Positions 12,600-25,040 of a stretch of DNA of 64,000 nt are shown here, piece after piece. The position numbers and the translations under genes were made by a program. This DNA is from Erigeron canadensis (taxonomy: Eukaryota; Streptophyta; Magnoliopsida; Asterales; Asteraceae). Where the stretch lies: positions 2,914,001 to 2,978,000 of the forward strand of contig NC_057764.1 of the NCBI RefSeq assembly GCF_010389155.1, written 5' to 3'. The notes under the pieces are model-generated. The model did not search any database. It was given only the letters and a program-made list of their open reading frames with translations, and was not told the origin of the DNA. Numbering within the stretch: the first letter of the stretch is position 1; every line of letters starts with the position of its first letter.

Positions 12600-12795
12600 A
12601 AGGTTGCAGAAGTCGGTAATCGTTCCCAGGGTGGCCGACAAGTGAGTTGGGAGTACTCGGGTGTATACGGTGAGTACTCGGGGGTTAAAGTGGCCATGTC
12701 GGAGAGTACTCGGAGTAATCGGTCGACTCGACACCCTACCTTGTAGCGAGTACTCGGAGATTACTCGGATCGACTCGGTGAGTTTTACAACAGTG
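12600..12795. repeat. GC-richer block with repeated gagtactcgg motifs
   Basis: Within about 200 bp the motif gagtactcgg or close variants occurs about six times; ccgagtactcgg is a perfect palindrome. The base composition stands out from the AT-rich flanks. Clustered short palindromes of this type are common in subterminal regions of hAT-like elements, but I see no clear terminal repeats here. Confidence 0.5.
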
Positions 12796-12892
12796 GGTAT
12801 GTTCTTACTTAAATGAATTATATAATCTATTTAATTGATTATGATATAGTGACTATATCGTATTACTATTATCTTAGTTTAATGTTATAAAA

Positions 12893-13420
12893 ACTAGCTA
12901 AGCAACCCGGGTTCAACCCGGGCATTGTAATCAAAATTTTAAAACCAAAAAAATGTAAAAGAATGTATGTAATTTTTATTATCAATATATATATATTATA
13001 ACTTGATATGAAGATAGTGAATCGATTAACACAATGATACGTAAAATAAGAGTACCTGTTGCGTTAACAAAGTATAAAAAGACATTTTATAATATTTTAT
13101 AGAAAAAATTAATATTTATTTGTTTCAAATAAAAGATTAGGAATTTTAAATAAGCATTAAGTGAAAAAAAAAAAATTTTTCTTAAAGATGACATCATAAA
13201 TGAAAGAAAAAACTTTTTAAAAAATGTGTGATCATGACACATCATAATCTTTCTAAAAATACTTTTGAAAAACAATCTTTTTTTATTATATATAAAGATG
13301 TTGCTATCTTTATATCAAATTATAATGTATCGACAACACATTACATACATATTTTTATATACTTTCTTGTTTTAACTTTTTAATTAAACGGTCCGGGTTG
13401 AATCAGGTTCATTATCTAGT
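12893..13420. mobile_element. Segment bounded by two outward-facing Helitron-like 3' ends
   Basis: The left edge is ACTAG followed by the palindromic aacccgggttcaacccggg (12904-12922), the reverse complement of a Helitron 3' end. The right edge is ccgggttgaatcaggttc then CTAGT (CTAG at 13416-13419). Both belong to the ccgggttga family, as does 11830-11853. Either two insertions lie back to back or one was rearranged. The interior is AT-rich and non-coding; a small minus-strand frame at 13087-13275 is chance. Confidence 0.5.
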
Positions 13421-13729
13421 TAAAATACCAAGTCAAACATTTATAATTTCATGGTATATATTTTAACATGTAAACAAAAATATTAGAGCTATTTGACTTG
13501 GTGAAATTTGAAATTAACTTGATTAAACTTAAATTAGTCTTAAATTATATGTTATAGATATAATAGTTTCAGTTGATATATGTATAACATAAAGTCAAAA
13601 TTTACAAATTAGTTTTATAGATAAATTTTACTCTTTTGAAACCTTTTCTAAATATATATATATATATATATATATTTTGATTATCATACACTAATATATC
13701 TAAATAAGCAAATATATATTTTGTTTAAA

Positions 13730-15220
13730 ATATAAAATAAAAAAACTAATGTTGTGTTTGATCAATCTTAAAGTCAATGTGAATCATCATTTTGATCTAA
13801 ACGTTGTAACTAAAAATTGAAATTCATCTAATGATCATTTTGTATTCTAATAAATAATTTAATTCTCTCTTATATAAAAATGATGTCATCTTTCACTTAA
13901 GTTTGAGTTAAGTCGATTTTAAGCTTTTTATATTATGGATTGTATGAACTATTTTATTCAAAACCATCTTTTCACCTATCATTCGAAATTTGTGTGAAAA
14001 GTTAATTGTGATATAATTAAAAAAATTCAAATTTAAGTTTTAAATTATTTTTATGAGATTAATCTACAATTTTTTAAATTCTTTATTTTTTTAAGGATTA
14101 TATTTTCTTAACCCGAACCTCAAAAGAATTTTCATTATGATTCATAGCCATAATCGCTTATTCATTTTGATTTCTTACTTATCCATGGTTTATTTGTTTT
14201 CTTCAACTTTTTTTTTTTTGATATATTTAGTCTTTTTATATTATCTTATAATAAATTGAAGTACATAAATTATGTGAATTTCTATACAAATAAATTCTAT
14301 TTAATAGTTACAATATTGAAAAACTTTACCATTTAAACAAAAACTGTATAAAGATAAAATAAAATACAAATGACAATAATAGATTTAAAAGAAATAATGC
14401 ATGATAATGATTATTATAGATTAATAAGAATTAGCGCATGAATATACATTAAAAAATAATTATTATTATTTTATCCTTTTTTGTAATATATATTTTGTCT
14501 AAACTAAAAAATAGAATGGCTAATGTTGTGTTTGACCAATTATAAAGTTAATTAATACAATCAATCTCTTATCTTTAAGAATATTTTGATACTCATTTAG
14601 ATCAGTTACATTTACATCAGCTACAAATACATCAACCTACACCCCTCACACTGCCACCATCACCAATAGTTGTGACATCACCACCCGTCGCTGACACCAC
14701 CAGACCGTCATCACAATCATCACTGCTACATTACGCATGTGCCGTGCTTTAAAAATGGAGAGTCATCTAATGGTCATTGTTTTTCCATTGTATGAGTATA
14801 ATTTAAGACTCTCTTATATAAAGATGATGACATTTTTTACTTAAGTTTGAGTTAAGCCGATTTTAAGCATTTCATATCTATGAATTATATGAATTATTTT
14901 ATTCAAACCCTCTCTTATTTATTATCATTCAAAATTTTATAATTTTTTAGTACCTTTTTTTTATTATTATTTTAGTATAGTTTACGACACATAGTTTACT
15001 TAAGTTTATATTAAAAGAAGTATTTTATTGATTATTATTTTGTAAAACTTTACCGTTTGAATAATATATGGATAAAGATAAAATGTAATAAAACAAAACA
15101 CAAATGATAATAATAGAATGAAAAGAAATAATACATGATAATGATAATAATATGTTGAAAAAAATAGTTTTTTTTTCATGAATATACATTAAAAATAGTT
15201 ATTATTATTAGTTTATCCAC
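13730..15220. repeat. Diverged tandem duplication of about 0.75 kb
   Basis: Three blocks recur in the same order. ctaatgttgtgtttgatcaa is near 13747 and 14523. The block with ctcttatataaaaatgatgt is near 13866 and 14813. The block with ataatgcatgataatgat is near 14394 and 15129. The second copy carries extra sequence (about 14580-14740) containing short cac/acc-rich DNA. No gene. Confidence 0.65.
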
Positions 15221-15810
15221 TTTAAAGTTTGAATAGTATATTTCTAAATTGAATTACATGTAAGATTTTTGTTTTGTTTTTTTATTTTTTACTTCTACTT
15301 CTAAATTACATATATGTCTGAAAACCAGAACTCTCAAATAATCCCTATTAATCCACCCTCATAAATGCGAGAATTTGTTTATTTGTCCATTGTTAGTTAA
15401 ATAGCTCTTATTTAAATTTAAATTAAATGTTATTTTTATGTATACTCATATCACTAAATCATGATATTTTTAATTGTCAATCTTTTTAGCATAATCCTTA
15501 TAAAATATTTGTTAGGTTGGTAAAACTGTTTATGTAGCTAAAGTAAAGCCAAATTATTTATCATTTATTTTTATATAACTTATGTGACATTCATTTTCTT
15601 TTACAAGTAAGATTTCTACTATGTAACGTTTTATTGTTAAAACAAATTCTTTTAAATTGCTATATGTGTAATATAAAATTTGAAAATATTTAGTAATCAA
15701 GTTTCTATAATATTTTCTAATAGATTTATTACATTATAGTTTTTAATGGTCTATAAGTATTAAAATACCAAATATTATCTACTAATTATAAGTTCTAGAT
15801 TTAATTATTA

Positions 15811-15930
15811 CTCCTTCCATCCCAATTATATGTCCAAATTTGAATTGCTGAGTTTTTCTTTTCTAATTTTGATCGTAAGTATTTTTGTTTGTATAATATA
15901 ATACCTAATGAAAGTTATATATATGAAAAA
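15811..15930. mobile_element. Truncated Stowaway-type MITE
   Basis: Starts after TA with ctccttccatccc and continues like the complete copies for about 110 bp, then runs into unrelated sequence at about 15940. The right end is missing. Confidence 0.55.
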
Positions 15931-15939
15931 ACATCTAAA

Positions 15940-16394
15940 GTTCAATCTAATTTTGATCTAAGGGTTGCAATTTAAAATTTGGACTCATCTAACGGTCTTT
16001 GTTTTTCTATAAAAGAATTTAGTACATATATATCTTTGTTTCTCTATAAAAGAATTTAGTATATATATATATATTGGTAGATTAATTACCAATTAAAATG
16101 TTCAAATTCATTTAGATAACATTTGATTATGTTGTTAATTTATTAAATTGAAAACTTATTACTTGTCAAATCTTTTAATTAATTTACTTATTAACTATAA
16201 GCTTTTCCTAATGAACCTAGAGATTGATATATTGTATAAAAACATAACGATAACATCTACATTTTATGTTCAACATTATTCGGGTACAGATTTAAAAATA
16301 ATATATGGTTTTGAAAATTCGTTCATATTAAAGTTACTCACTACTCAATAATTTATAACATCTACTCAATAGTTTATAAGTAATGTTCATATTG
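15940..16394. other. AT-rich intergenic DNA
   Basis: No gene recognised. The frame at 16148-16351 is Leu/Ile/Asn-rich and shows no family signal. Confidence 0.5.
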
Positions 16395-16456
16395 GTCGAC
16401 AGATATTTGGTCAACAATTGACCTAATATCTATTGACTGACCAAATATCTGTTGAC
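16395..16456. repeat. Inverted repeat with W-box-like TTGAC cores
   Basis: Arms 16395-16413 and 16438-16456 are 19 bp each with one mismatch (gtcgacagatatttggtca and its inverse). The spacer adds further ttgacc/ttgact cores. It could form a hairpin. No adjacent gene is seen, so a regulatory role is not supported. Confidence 0.6.
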
Positions 16457-17117
16457 TAATTACAACTCTCAAATTCTCAAAGTTAATTAAATCAACACAT
16501 ATTTAAATTAATTTATAGCTTTTATTTAAATCTTAATCTTAATCTTGACATTTGGCTGATTTTTATTTTTCTCATTTAAAAGAATAACAAAACCATAATG
16601 ACAATAATGAGTGAAGGTTAGTTTAGCTATTCATTGACCAATCAAAACAGTTAGATTTTATTAAATTATGACTTACTTATGTTAAAACTGATATAAATTA
16701 ATTTACAAATTAAAATTCCTAGTAAATAAATCTTCTTAATTTTTAAAATTTTTTAAAGTGATTATTATCTTACGTGCAATATTTGTTTGAAATGTTATTA
16801 GCATTATAAGCAAAAGTCAATGACCACTTTTATATAATTTCATAGTTTTTAGTTTAATAACTATTTAGATATAGTTTTATCAACTAATAATAATCATATG
16901 TTTAATTATGACCATAACATAATGTTATTATAAATATCATTGTTTCTCCAAACAAATTATTTTTTCATACGAACACTTTTTTAGATAATTTGTGTTTTTT
17001 ACAAACGTAATAACTAAATAGTCACTTTAAAACGTAATCACAAACACTCTCTTGAAAGCCGTAATCAAAGTCTTCAATTTTTATTATACATACATATATT
17101 GTTAGATAGATTATAAT

Positions 17118-18128
17118 CTTAATCTTAATCTTAATATATACTATAAAACAGTTGAACTAATAACTTATTAACCAATCAAATTAGTCAATTTTATATTCTG
17201 GTAAAAACTAAATAAATATTTAAAAGTAAACAAAGATAAAATAAATAAAAAAAACCCTCATTAAATTACTAAATTGTTAATTAAAAAACAATGAATAATA
17301 TAATTTTGACAACTTTGTAATACCATCACAATCTTACGTTAAACAACATCTTTTAGCGAATCGAATCATCAATCAATATATAATTTATATTATATTATAT
17401 GTTATATGGCATATTACACTAATTTAGAAGGGTATATTTTGACAAATCATATAAAGTATAAGTATTAATATTGTTATTAATGAAAGATGAAATAATTAAA
17501 TTTGATTTAATGGTTTTAAATCAAAGTCATCTAAGGGTTGCTATTTGTTTAGGAATGAATTTAGGACCTTGTTATATATATATATATATATATATATTGG
17601 TAGATTGATAACTTTTTTTAAAACATTTTTAATTTCAAGTTTTAAACAAAAATAGTAACCAATCATGATATACATAAAATAAAATTAAGGTTAACTTTTA
17701 TTTTGAAAAGACTTTAGTTAGGGAAATATTGACGGGTTATATTGATCGAAAACCATCGGCGGAGGGTCCCCTAGAGTTATTTATTCAAATTGATTTGAAA
17801 GAACTGACTAGTTCGATTTTTCAAAAGTATCTTTCATTGGTAAATTAACTAGAATTTTTTTTTCGAGCAAGCATTTTCAAATTTGAAGAAGGATAATGAT
17901 AAATCAACCTAATTGGTGTGCCTAAAAATATGCCTAATAAGAAGATGATGCCATGTCGAAAAATCAGGGGACATGATTAGGAAAAAGAATTAGTGGAATC
18001 CACATATCAGATTCTTAAAGTTTTAGGTTGATTTTTAGACATACGACTTAGGTTGATTAATCATTTTCTTTTGAAGAATAAGGTTATATACATACATAGT
18101 CAATCCGTACATTGGGCATTAAAACTAG
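17118..18128 (+). mobile_element. Candidate Helitron, about 1 kb, with nested insertions
   Basis: The possible 5' end is tcttaatatatactataaaacag and the possible 3' end is ccgtacattgggcattaaaaCTAG (18125-18128) followed by T. Both resemble plant non-autonomous Helitron ends, but the 3' hairpin is weak. The interval contains a 9-bp-TSD MITE (17891-18069) and the minus-oriented dispersed repeat at 17455-17612. Confidence 0.3.
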
Positions 18129-18336
18129 TGTATAAAATAAAAAGTTAACTTTTATTTTGGAAAGACTTTAGTTAGGAAAATATTGACTGGTTATATTGAT
18201 CGAGAAAAAAAGTTATTTATTCAAATTGATTTAAAAGAATTGACTAGCTAGTTTGATTTTTCAAAAGTTTTTATTCAATGGTAAAGTAACTAGAAATTCT
18301 TTTTCGAGAAAGCCTTTTCAAATTTGAAGAATAAGG
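17675..18336. repeat. Direct duplication, about 210 bp, interrupted by MITE and Helitron end
   Basis: Copy 1 (about 17675-17881) and copy 2 (about 18131-18336) share gttaacttttattttg, gactttagttagg, attgaatt-type blocks and a common end ttttcaaatttgaagaa. The sequence between them is mostly the MITE at 17891-18069. Confidence 0.7.
17891..18069. mobile_element. Mutator-like MITE with 9-bp target duplication
   Basis: Flanked by TTTGAAGAA at 17882-17890 and 18070-18078. The ends are imperfect inverted repeats of about 36 bp (left ggataatgataaatcaacct; right its diverged inverse). 179 bp, non-coding. A 9-bp duplication points to the Mutator superfamily. Confidence 0.7.
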
Positions 18337-18339
18337 TTT

Positions 18340-19880
18340 GTCTTTTAATCGAATTATAAGCCAATTTAAATTACATTACTGTGCCCTTTACAAAATCATA
18401 AAATAAGGTGTGAATTAGTATGGGTGCATGTTATTGATGACTTTTAAAAAGTTTTCTTTTTTTAAATTTAAAATACTTCTTATTTGAACTCACATCTATA
18501 TACGTTATTTAGCAGATATTATTAGTATTTTCATATTAGAGTGGTTAGTATGAACTAGAAGAAGCAACTTTTTAAGGTGTACGTTGCCAAAATTTCAAAG
18601 TGATGTGCGCATCAAAGTCGGAAATGTTAATCATGTATCCTTTCTACCTTAAAAGAAAAAAAAAACTAATGAATTTTGAACAATCAAAGCACGTCCACGA
18701 GCTTTTGTTAAGAAAAATGCCAAAATAATCAATTAGGAAGTCCATAATCTGGTCGTTGTTCAACGCGAGACGTAGTTCATTGAATCCCACTATTTTATCT
18801 TGGTCCAGCTTCAATAGCACGTCTTCAGGCCAAAAAGAAACTGAAACGATGGCTGAAACTTAGGCTAAAAGAAATTTGGCCATTAAATGTGAAATATGGG
18901 CCGAAATTGATTGTTTTAAGCTGATATCAAGCCAGTTCATGATAGGGAACCCATTTAGGTACTTTTTCAGATACATGCTGAGTCCGGGCAAAACGGTAAG
19001 CAAGACCAATTTGAATTGGATGAAAATCCATGTATCTCGGCAATTTCTACAAATAATATAGACGTTTGATCAAAAGAAATAACTATAGCCGGCTTAACTT
19101 TTTTGGTGGCTCTAAGCGAGACTAATTTGGGGGTCTTCTCTCTAAAGTCTTTAACAAAAACCGTTTCATATGTCTAAACCAACCTTTTAGCTCTCAAAAG
19201 TCAATCTTAATCACATCAAGTAATGTAAAAACTTCAATTTTTAGCTCCATATGACAAAAAAATAATTAGGCTTTTATATCGAACACCAAGATAAAACTTA
19301 GATTTGAATTATAAAAATACAAAAACATATATGAAAAAGGTACCCTTCCATTAAACACAAACATATGGGCATATGGCTTTATGAGATGAGCATAAAATCC
19401 TTTTGTTTTTTGCTCTTCGTTTAAGAATCTCAATAAATTATATTTTCTTTAGAATTATACTCAATTTAACAAATAAGAAAGTATAATAAAAATTAATTGC
19501 AAGAAAAAACTTAGCAAAAGTTATGTTGTGTATTATAGAAATAAATTCAAAACATTCTATTAGATTGAATTCAACATTAATTTTTGTACCAAAGTTGAGA
19601 ATAAAGGTGCAAAAAAGTCGATCAATCTATTAAACTAAGATCCAAAATTTTCACTTTACCGGAGGTGATTTAAGCAAGGATTTAAGATGCATGTCAAGCA
19701 CAATCCCAATTGTAGTTTGACAAATTATAAGCCCAAAACAAATGCAAAGGGCTAAAGGCTGAAACTAAGCCTAAAACCTGAAAATTTTAGGGGCTCTTAT
19801 CATTTGTGGGCCTTAAACAGCCGCCTAGCCCATTAATACTATTGGGTTGGCTCTGTAGACAGGTTAATTAGGCTATATCA
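18340..19880. other. Intergenic DNA, nothing recognised
   Basis: Slightly less AT-rich than the flanks, with short frames such as 18876-19061 that match nothing I know. It could be very old transposon sequence. Confidence 0.5.
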
Positions 19881-19881
19881 A

Positions 19882-20066
19882 ACAGTATGGTTGGATTAGT
19901 GGTGAACATCTTAGTCTCTGGAGACAGAGGTCATGAGTTCTCTCCACATCCCATTCAAAGGTTTGAAGGTCTGTTCTACCATTAAAGTAGAAAAATGGAA
20001 TCAGTCTTTCTTAGGTAGATGTAAGCTCATGAGGTATTGAGACTCAAAACCCGTTGAAAACTAAGC
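19882..20066 (+). mobile_element. Possible tRNA-derived SINE, interrupted by the Copia insertion
   Basis: tggttggattagtggtgaac resembles a Pol III A box, and gaggtcatgagttc, about 35 bp downstream, resembles a B box. The block is less AT-rich than its surroundings. The Copia element begins at its 3' side. No poly-A or T tail or target duplication could be confirmed. Confidence 0.4.
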
Positions 20067-20071
20067 AGTTT

Positions 20072-20347
20072 TAAGGGTGTAAACTTTACACCTACCATTA
20101 ACAATATCACTACACAATATATTTGGCATTGTAAATACTTTACTGATTATAATAATACGTAATTATATAGAGAAGGTAGTTAGAAAGCTCTTAGGATTGG
20201 CAATTTCAAGTAGTTAGACACGTGGATAAGTTTATCCTGTTGTATATATATATAACTGTTATTCCTTGTATATTCAGTTAATCAATTACACAAAGTATTC
20301 CCAAATATCTTTCTCCCCTTTTCTCTCAAATGTCTCATCTGTCTATA
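20072..20347 (+). repeat. Copia 5' LTR
   Basis: 276 bp, from TAAGGGTGTAAAC to ...CTGTCTATA. It is followed immediately by the primer-binding site. Its ends are set by the match to the 3' LTR and by the AGTTT target duplication, not by canonical TG...CA. Confidence 0.93.
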
Positions 20348-20359
20348 TGGTATCAGAGC
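20348..20359 (+). other. Primer-binding site (initiator tRNA-Met)
   Basis: TGGTATCAGAGC, complementary to the 3' end of plant initiator tRNA-Met, directly after the 5' LTR. This is the standard Copia primer site. Confidence 0.95.
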
Positions 20360-20644
20360 TCCGGTTAACCGGAATAACCAGCTCCGATCATCTTCCTCAT
20401 TGAAATCTTCTCATATTCCGATCAATCACCACCGATTGAAATCATCTGTTTTCTCTTTACCGATCTCATAAACCATAAAATCACAAATTTTATCAATTTC
20501 TCCACTATTTCCCAATTATAAACTCTATTTTTCCTTAAAATTCAATCATATTTCAATTCGGCATCGGCGGTTACTAATACGTCATCAACAACCACTGATA
20601 CGTCATCAACTACATCAACTGATTACAATTCGCCAAATCATGTC

Positions 20645-23600
20645 TTGTTTCTCCATCAAAATGATCATCCAGGTCTACTTTTGATCTCAAAGAAGCTTTC
20701 TGGTTCTGATAACTATGGCGTTTGGAAAAGATCACAGACGATTGCACTGAATGCAAAAAATAAATTGAAGATAGTCAATGGAAAGATCAAGAAACCTGAC
20801 TTTCAACATGATGCTCATGCCTTATGGGACAGAAACAATGATATGATTATCTTCTGGATTCTCAACACAATTGATGATCAAATAGGTAATTCTCTAAACT
20901 ATATCAATTCTGCTAATGTATTGTGGATAGAATTGCAATAACATTATTCTCAGCTTGATGGACACAGGGTTTATCAACTTGCAAATGACATGGTTAATCA
21001 TAAACAAAGTAATTGTGTCATTGAGGTCTATTACCACAAACTTAAGGGTCTTTGGGATTAGTCTAATGCACTGGAAGCACCATTTACTTATTCTTGTCCA
21101 TGTACTTGCACTAATGGTAAGGTTAACACTAAGAGGGAGAGTAAGAAAAGGCTAATTCAATTTCTTATGGGGCTAGATGAGTGTTATTCCAATGTTAGAG
21201 GCCAAATCCTCCTCATGAACCCACTGCCTACCACTACTAAGGCCTATGGAATGATTAGGCAAGAAGAAAAACAAATAGAGGGAATCTTGACCAAACCCGC
21301 ACTGAATGTAGCCTTATCTACTCAATCTATGGTCTTCTTTGCTCAATCATTTACCCACAAACCTTAATCAAACTGCAACAAATATACCAAACCCTACACC
21401 ACAGAAATCACAATAAGAAAGAGTCATTTTAAGAAAGGCATATTCTGTGGAGGATGTTCAAAAGAGGGACATACACAAGAAGAGTGTTATAGGATTTTTG
21501 GTTATCCAGTTGGCCATCCTCTTCATGGAAAATACAAACCTCCAAATCACCCACAAAAATCTGTCAACATGGCTATTCATCAACAATCCGCCTTTCAACC
21601 TACTCATGCTTCTACATAAAGCACAACAGCAGCTATCAACACTTTTCAGTCCACCAATACTCAGACAAATGTTGATGGAACCAATGCTCTCAACTCTGAA
21701 CTAAAACTATATGCTAGAATGAACCAGCTGCAGAACCAACTCAATCAAGTTGTCCTTTTGATGCAAAATTCTCAAAGCCCTCAAACAAATCCTCCGGCTG
21801 GTACATACACCACCACTGCAGGTACACAAAGACTCATTGCCTCACACTTAACTGCTCAAAAATATGCACTAATTGCTTCTTTAGTTTCACACTTAAAAGA
21901 CTCTTGGGTTGTTAATAGTGGTGCAACTGACCTTGTATCCATATCACTGGCTCTAATGCATAATATTCGTATATGCAATCCCCCAATCTATGTAACTCTT
22001 CCGGATGGCACTAATACTGAAGTTACTAGGTGTGGTTCAGTGACCATTAATCCCACCATTACTTTACAGGAAGTACTCTATATTCCCTCCTTCCATTACA
22101 ACTTGCTATCTGTTAGCAAAGAAAGCAGTAACTTGAACTTATCTATTATATTCACTCCTCTATCTTGTTACTTCCAGGACCACCACCAGAGGATGGCACA
22201 TGGCACCCTCTGTAATGGTCTTTACATCCTCAAACAAGAGCCCAAAATTCATCATTTTGTTCTCTCAACAAGAAAGGACGAATCCTACTTGTGGCATTCT
22301 AGGCTTGGTCACTCTTCTTTTTGTGTTTTATAACAAATTCAAAATCTTGCTCCTCTTGTAACTTGTAATGATTATGTGAATAAATGCAAGATATGTCCTT
22401 TGTCTAAGCATCATGCTTTACCTTTCACTACTAGTACATCTCATGCATCATCTTTATTTGATCTTGTTCATGTGCATATTTTGGGGCCCTACAAACAGAC
22501 TACCATGCATAACTGTAAATAGTTCTTAGCAATAGTTGATGACTATTCAAGAGCAACTTGGGTATTTCACTTACCCAACAAACAACTTGCCACTACACAT
22601 CTAAAATTTTTCCACTCTTATGTCCAAAATCATCTTAAAACATCAATCAAAACTCTAATGAGTGACAATGGGTCTGAATTCCTTAACTCTTTCTTACAAG
22701 ACTATCTTCACTCTAATGGAAATGTTCATCAGACCTCCTGCCCATACACGCCCCAGCAAAATGCTAGGGTGGAAAGGAAACATAGGCAACTATTAGAGGT
22801 TTCTAGAGCTATAAGATTTCAGGCCAACTTTCCCTTGCATTTTTGGGGCCATTATATCCTTAATGCTGCATATCTCATAAATAGATTCCCATCAAAATCA
22901 ATTCACTCAAAGATCCCATATGAACTCCTTTACAACACCACGCCATCACTTGAACATATCAGAGTTATAGGTTGCCAAGCCTTTGCCCACAAACACACAT
23001 CAGACAAATTTGCCCCAAGAGTTGTGGAATCTGTTCTCCTTGGTTACTCTACTACTCAAAAAGGGTACTTGTTATATGACTTATCCTCCAATACCACTTT
23101 TGTCAGTAGGCATGTCCTTTTCCAGGAGGACATTTTTCCTTTTCACAACCAACCACATCTCACATCTCCAAATAAAACACCACCACCACCAATTACACCT
23201 ACACCCACCTTCATTCCAACACCTCCCATAAACAATGTCACTACTCAATCCATTGAAAATACCACACCTGCACCTGAAACAATTTCATCACGTTCAACAG
23301 AACCAACAACTGATCAATCCAACCCTCGTGTACTTGAATAGTTAACAACCATAGCTCAAACCACACACACTGCAATTGATCAACCAACTAACAACATTCA
23401 CAACACTCAAACCCAACCCTCAACACCCACCAGATCTTCCACAAGAACTATGAAACAATCTGTTAAGCTCAAAGACTACCATTGTGAGCTCCCAAAACAC
23501 CTCATTAATTCCACCTCTCAATCCAAATTCCACCACTCTAAATTCATCAACTACTCCAATATCTCCTCCACAACAACCAAACACTTCCTTAATTCACTAC

Positions 23601-23846
23601 ACTCCACATCAGAACCAACCACTTATCTTCAAGCTTCTAAAGACATCAACTAGGTGAAAGCCATGACTAAAGAAATTTGTGCTTTAGAATCAAACAACAT
23701 CTGGTCTCTCCAACCTTTACCACCTGGCAAAGACCCCATTGGCTGCAAATGGGTCTTCAGGATCAAGTATCATGCAAATAGTACCATAGAGAGATAAAAG
23801 TTTAGACTAGTAGCCAAAGGTTTTACACAAAAGAAGGGGGTTGACT
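20645..23846 (+). pseudogene. Copia gag-protease-integrase-RT (N-terminal part), nonsense-riddled
   Basis: A single frame runs through the whole interval. It begins with a gag domain (HPGLLLISKKLSGSDNYGVW). A CCHC zinc knuckle near 21440-21490 follows (CGGCSKEGHTQEEC). The protease has VVNSGATD, where the catalytic D of D-S/T-G is N. A GAG-pre-integrase motif WHSRLGHS comes next, then integrase with VDDYSR, SDNGSEF and VERKHR supplying the D,D,E residues, and the start of RT (CKWVFRIKY, LVAKGFTQKKGVD). In-frame stops lie at about 20939, 21059, 21365, 21617, 22331, 22519, 23339, 23651 and 23795, yet I see no frameshift. It is cut at 23846 by the nested insertion. The start at 20645 lacks an obvious ATG context; the true start may lie a little upstream. 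Confidence 0.93.
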
Positions 23847-24136
23847 TGTAACAACCATCATAGAAATGTTTAAATAAATTCCTTGAATCGTGTTGTCGCC
23901 ATTAGAACGATTAGACGGCTCAATTTAACTTAAGTTCTTGATATATTTTAGACTCAAGTATGTGTTTACATGAAGGCCCATTTTGATCTTAAACCTTGAA
24001 TTATAAGACGAGTTCATAATTTATTATGATAAAATACTAGATTTCGAGTCGTAAACGATCGTAGTTATGAAAGTTCTAGCCCTAAAATATTCACAAATAG
24101 TCCCTACAGTTATTAAGATCATTATTATTGGAAAAC

Positions 24137-24144
24137 TATAAATA
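24137..24144 (+). promoter_or_regulatory. TATA box of the nested LTR
   Basis: TATAAATA about 290 bp inside the element, followed within 40-60 bp by a CT-rich stretch (ccttcatcttcttcatctca) typical of plant LTR transcription starts. Confidence 0.5.
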
Positions 24145-24885
24145 GAAGAACTTAGTGAGAGAAACTCATTCCTTCATCTTCTTCATCTCACCTCTCTCTC
24201 TCTAAAACACACACTTGCAGCCACATTCATACACACAAAATTCATCTTTTGATTTTGGGTTGTTAAACCAAAATTATTTGTACTTTTAGCATCCTTGTGA
24301 TAATCAAAACATATTTCTAGAATCAAATCTCAGGTAACAACAACAAATTTGAGTTTTTGATCAAATTAAAAGTGTACTTTTTCAAGTTTATGTTCTTGAT
24401 GATTTGGTCCAATTTTGGAATGAAAATTGTGTTAATAGTTAATGGGTTTGTGTCTAAATGTGTTTAGTAACACTTGTATAAACAAATTTGGGTCATAACA
24501 TGCTTTAATCTACAAAACCCATTTTTGAAAATGAAGGGAAACTTTTTCTTGATGTGCCGCACCTTGTTCATGTTATAGATGGTTTTGAAATCGTTTAAAG
24601 TGTTAATGGTTAATGTTATTGTGCATATATGTACTAGTTCTATGTTCTAACAAGCCCCGAAATCGATCTAAGCCTTTTTGTCGAACTCGTGCCCGTCCTT
24701 GAGGTGTTGGACGATCTTGTTCATGAAGCACTAGGACGATCTTGACCCCAAGACCGTCCTAGGGCTGCCATCTTGCACTTCTTCGTGGTTGCTCGTTTGA
24801 TCTTGCGTTGTGATGTTGTGTTGGTACACCTCTTGGGTAACTAATCTTCTAGATTGGTTTTGCTCAAACAATTGTTCTTGGTGCA

Positions 24886-25040
24886 AGGAAGATCTTGCTA
24901 GGAAGATCTTGCCAGGAAGATCTTCCCATGAAGATCTTGGCCAGGAAGATCTTGCCAGGAAGATCTTGGTAGGAAGATCTTGGCAGGAAGATCTTGCCAG
25001 GAAGATCTTGCCAAGAAGATCTTGCCAGGAAGATCTTGAC
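24886..25040. repeat. 14-bp minisatellite (aggaagatcttgcc), about 11 units
   Basis: Eleven imperfect units in tandem. Each contains agatct and most contain the palindrome-like aagatctt. Because the unit lacks stops in several frames, it produces open frames on both strands (24731-25076), which are artefacts of the repeat. Looser gacgatcttg copies continue to about 25260. Confidence 0.92.

Noticed and set aside
21447..21704. Plus-strand 85-codon frame in Copia gag
   Set aside because: Shadow of the zinc-knuckle region in another frame; the CCHC motif reads in the main frame.
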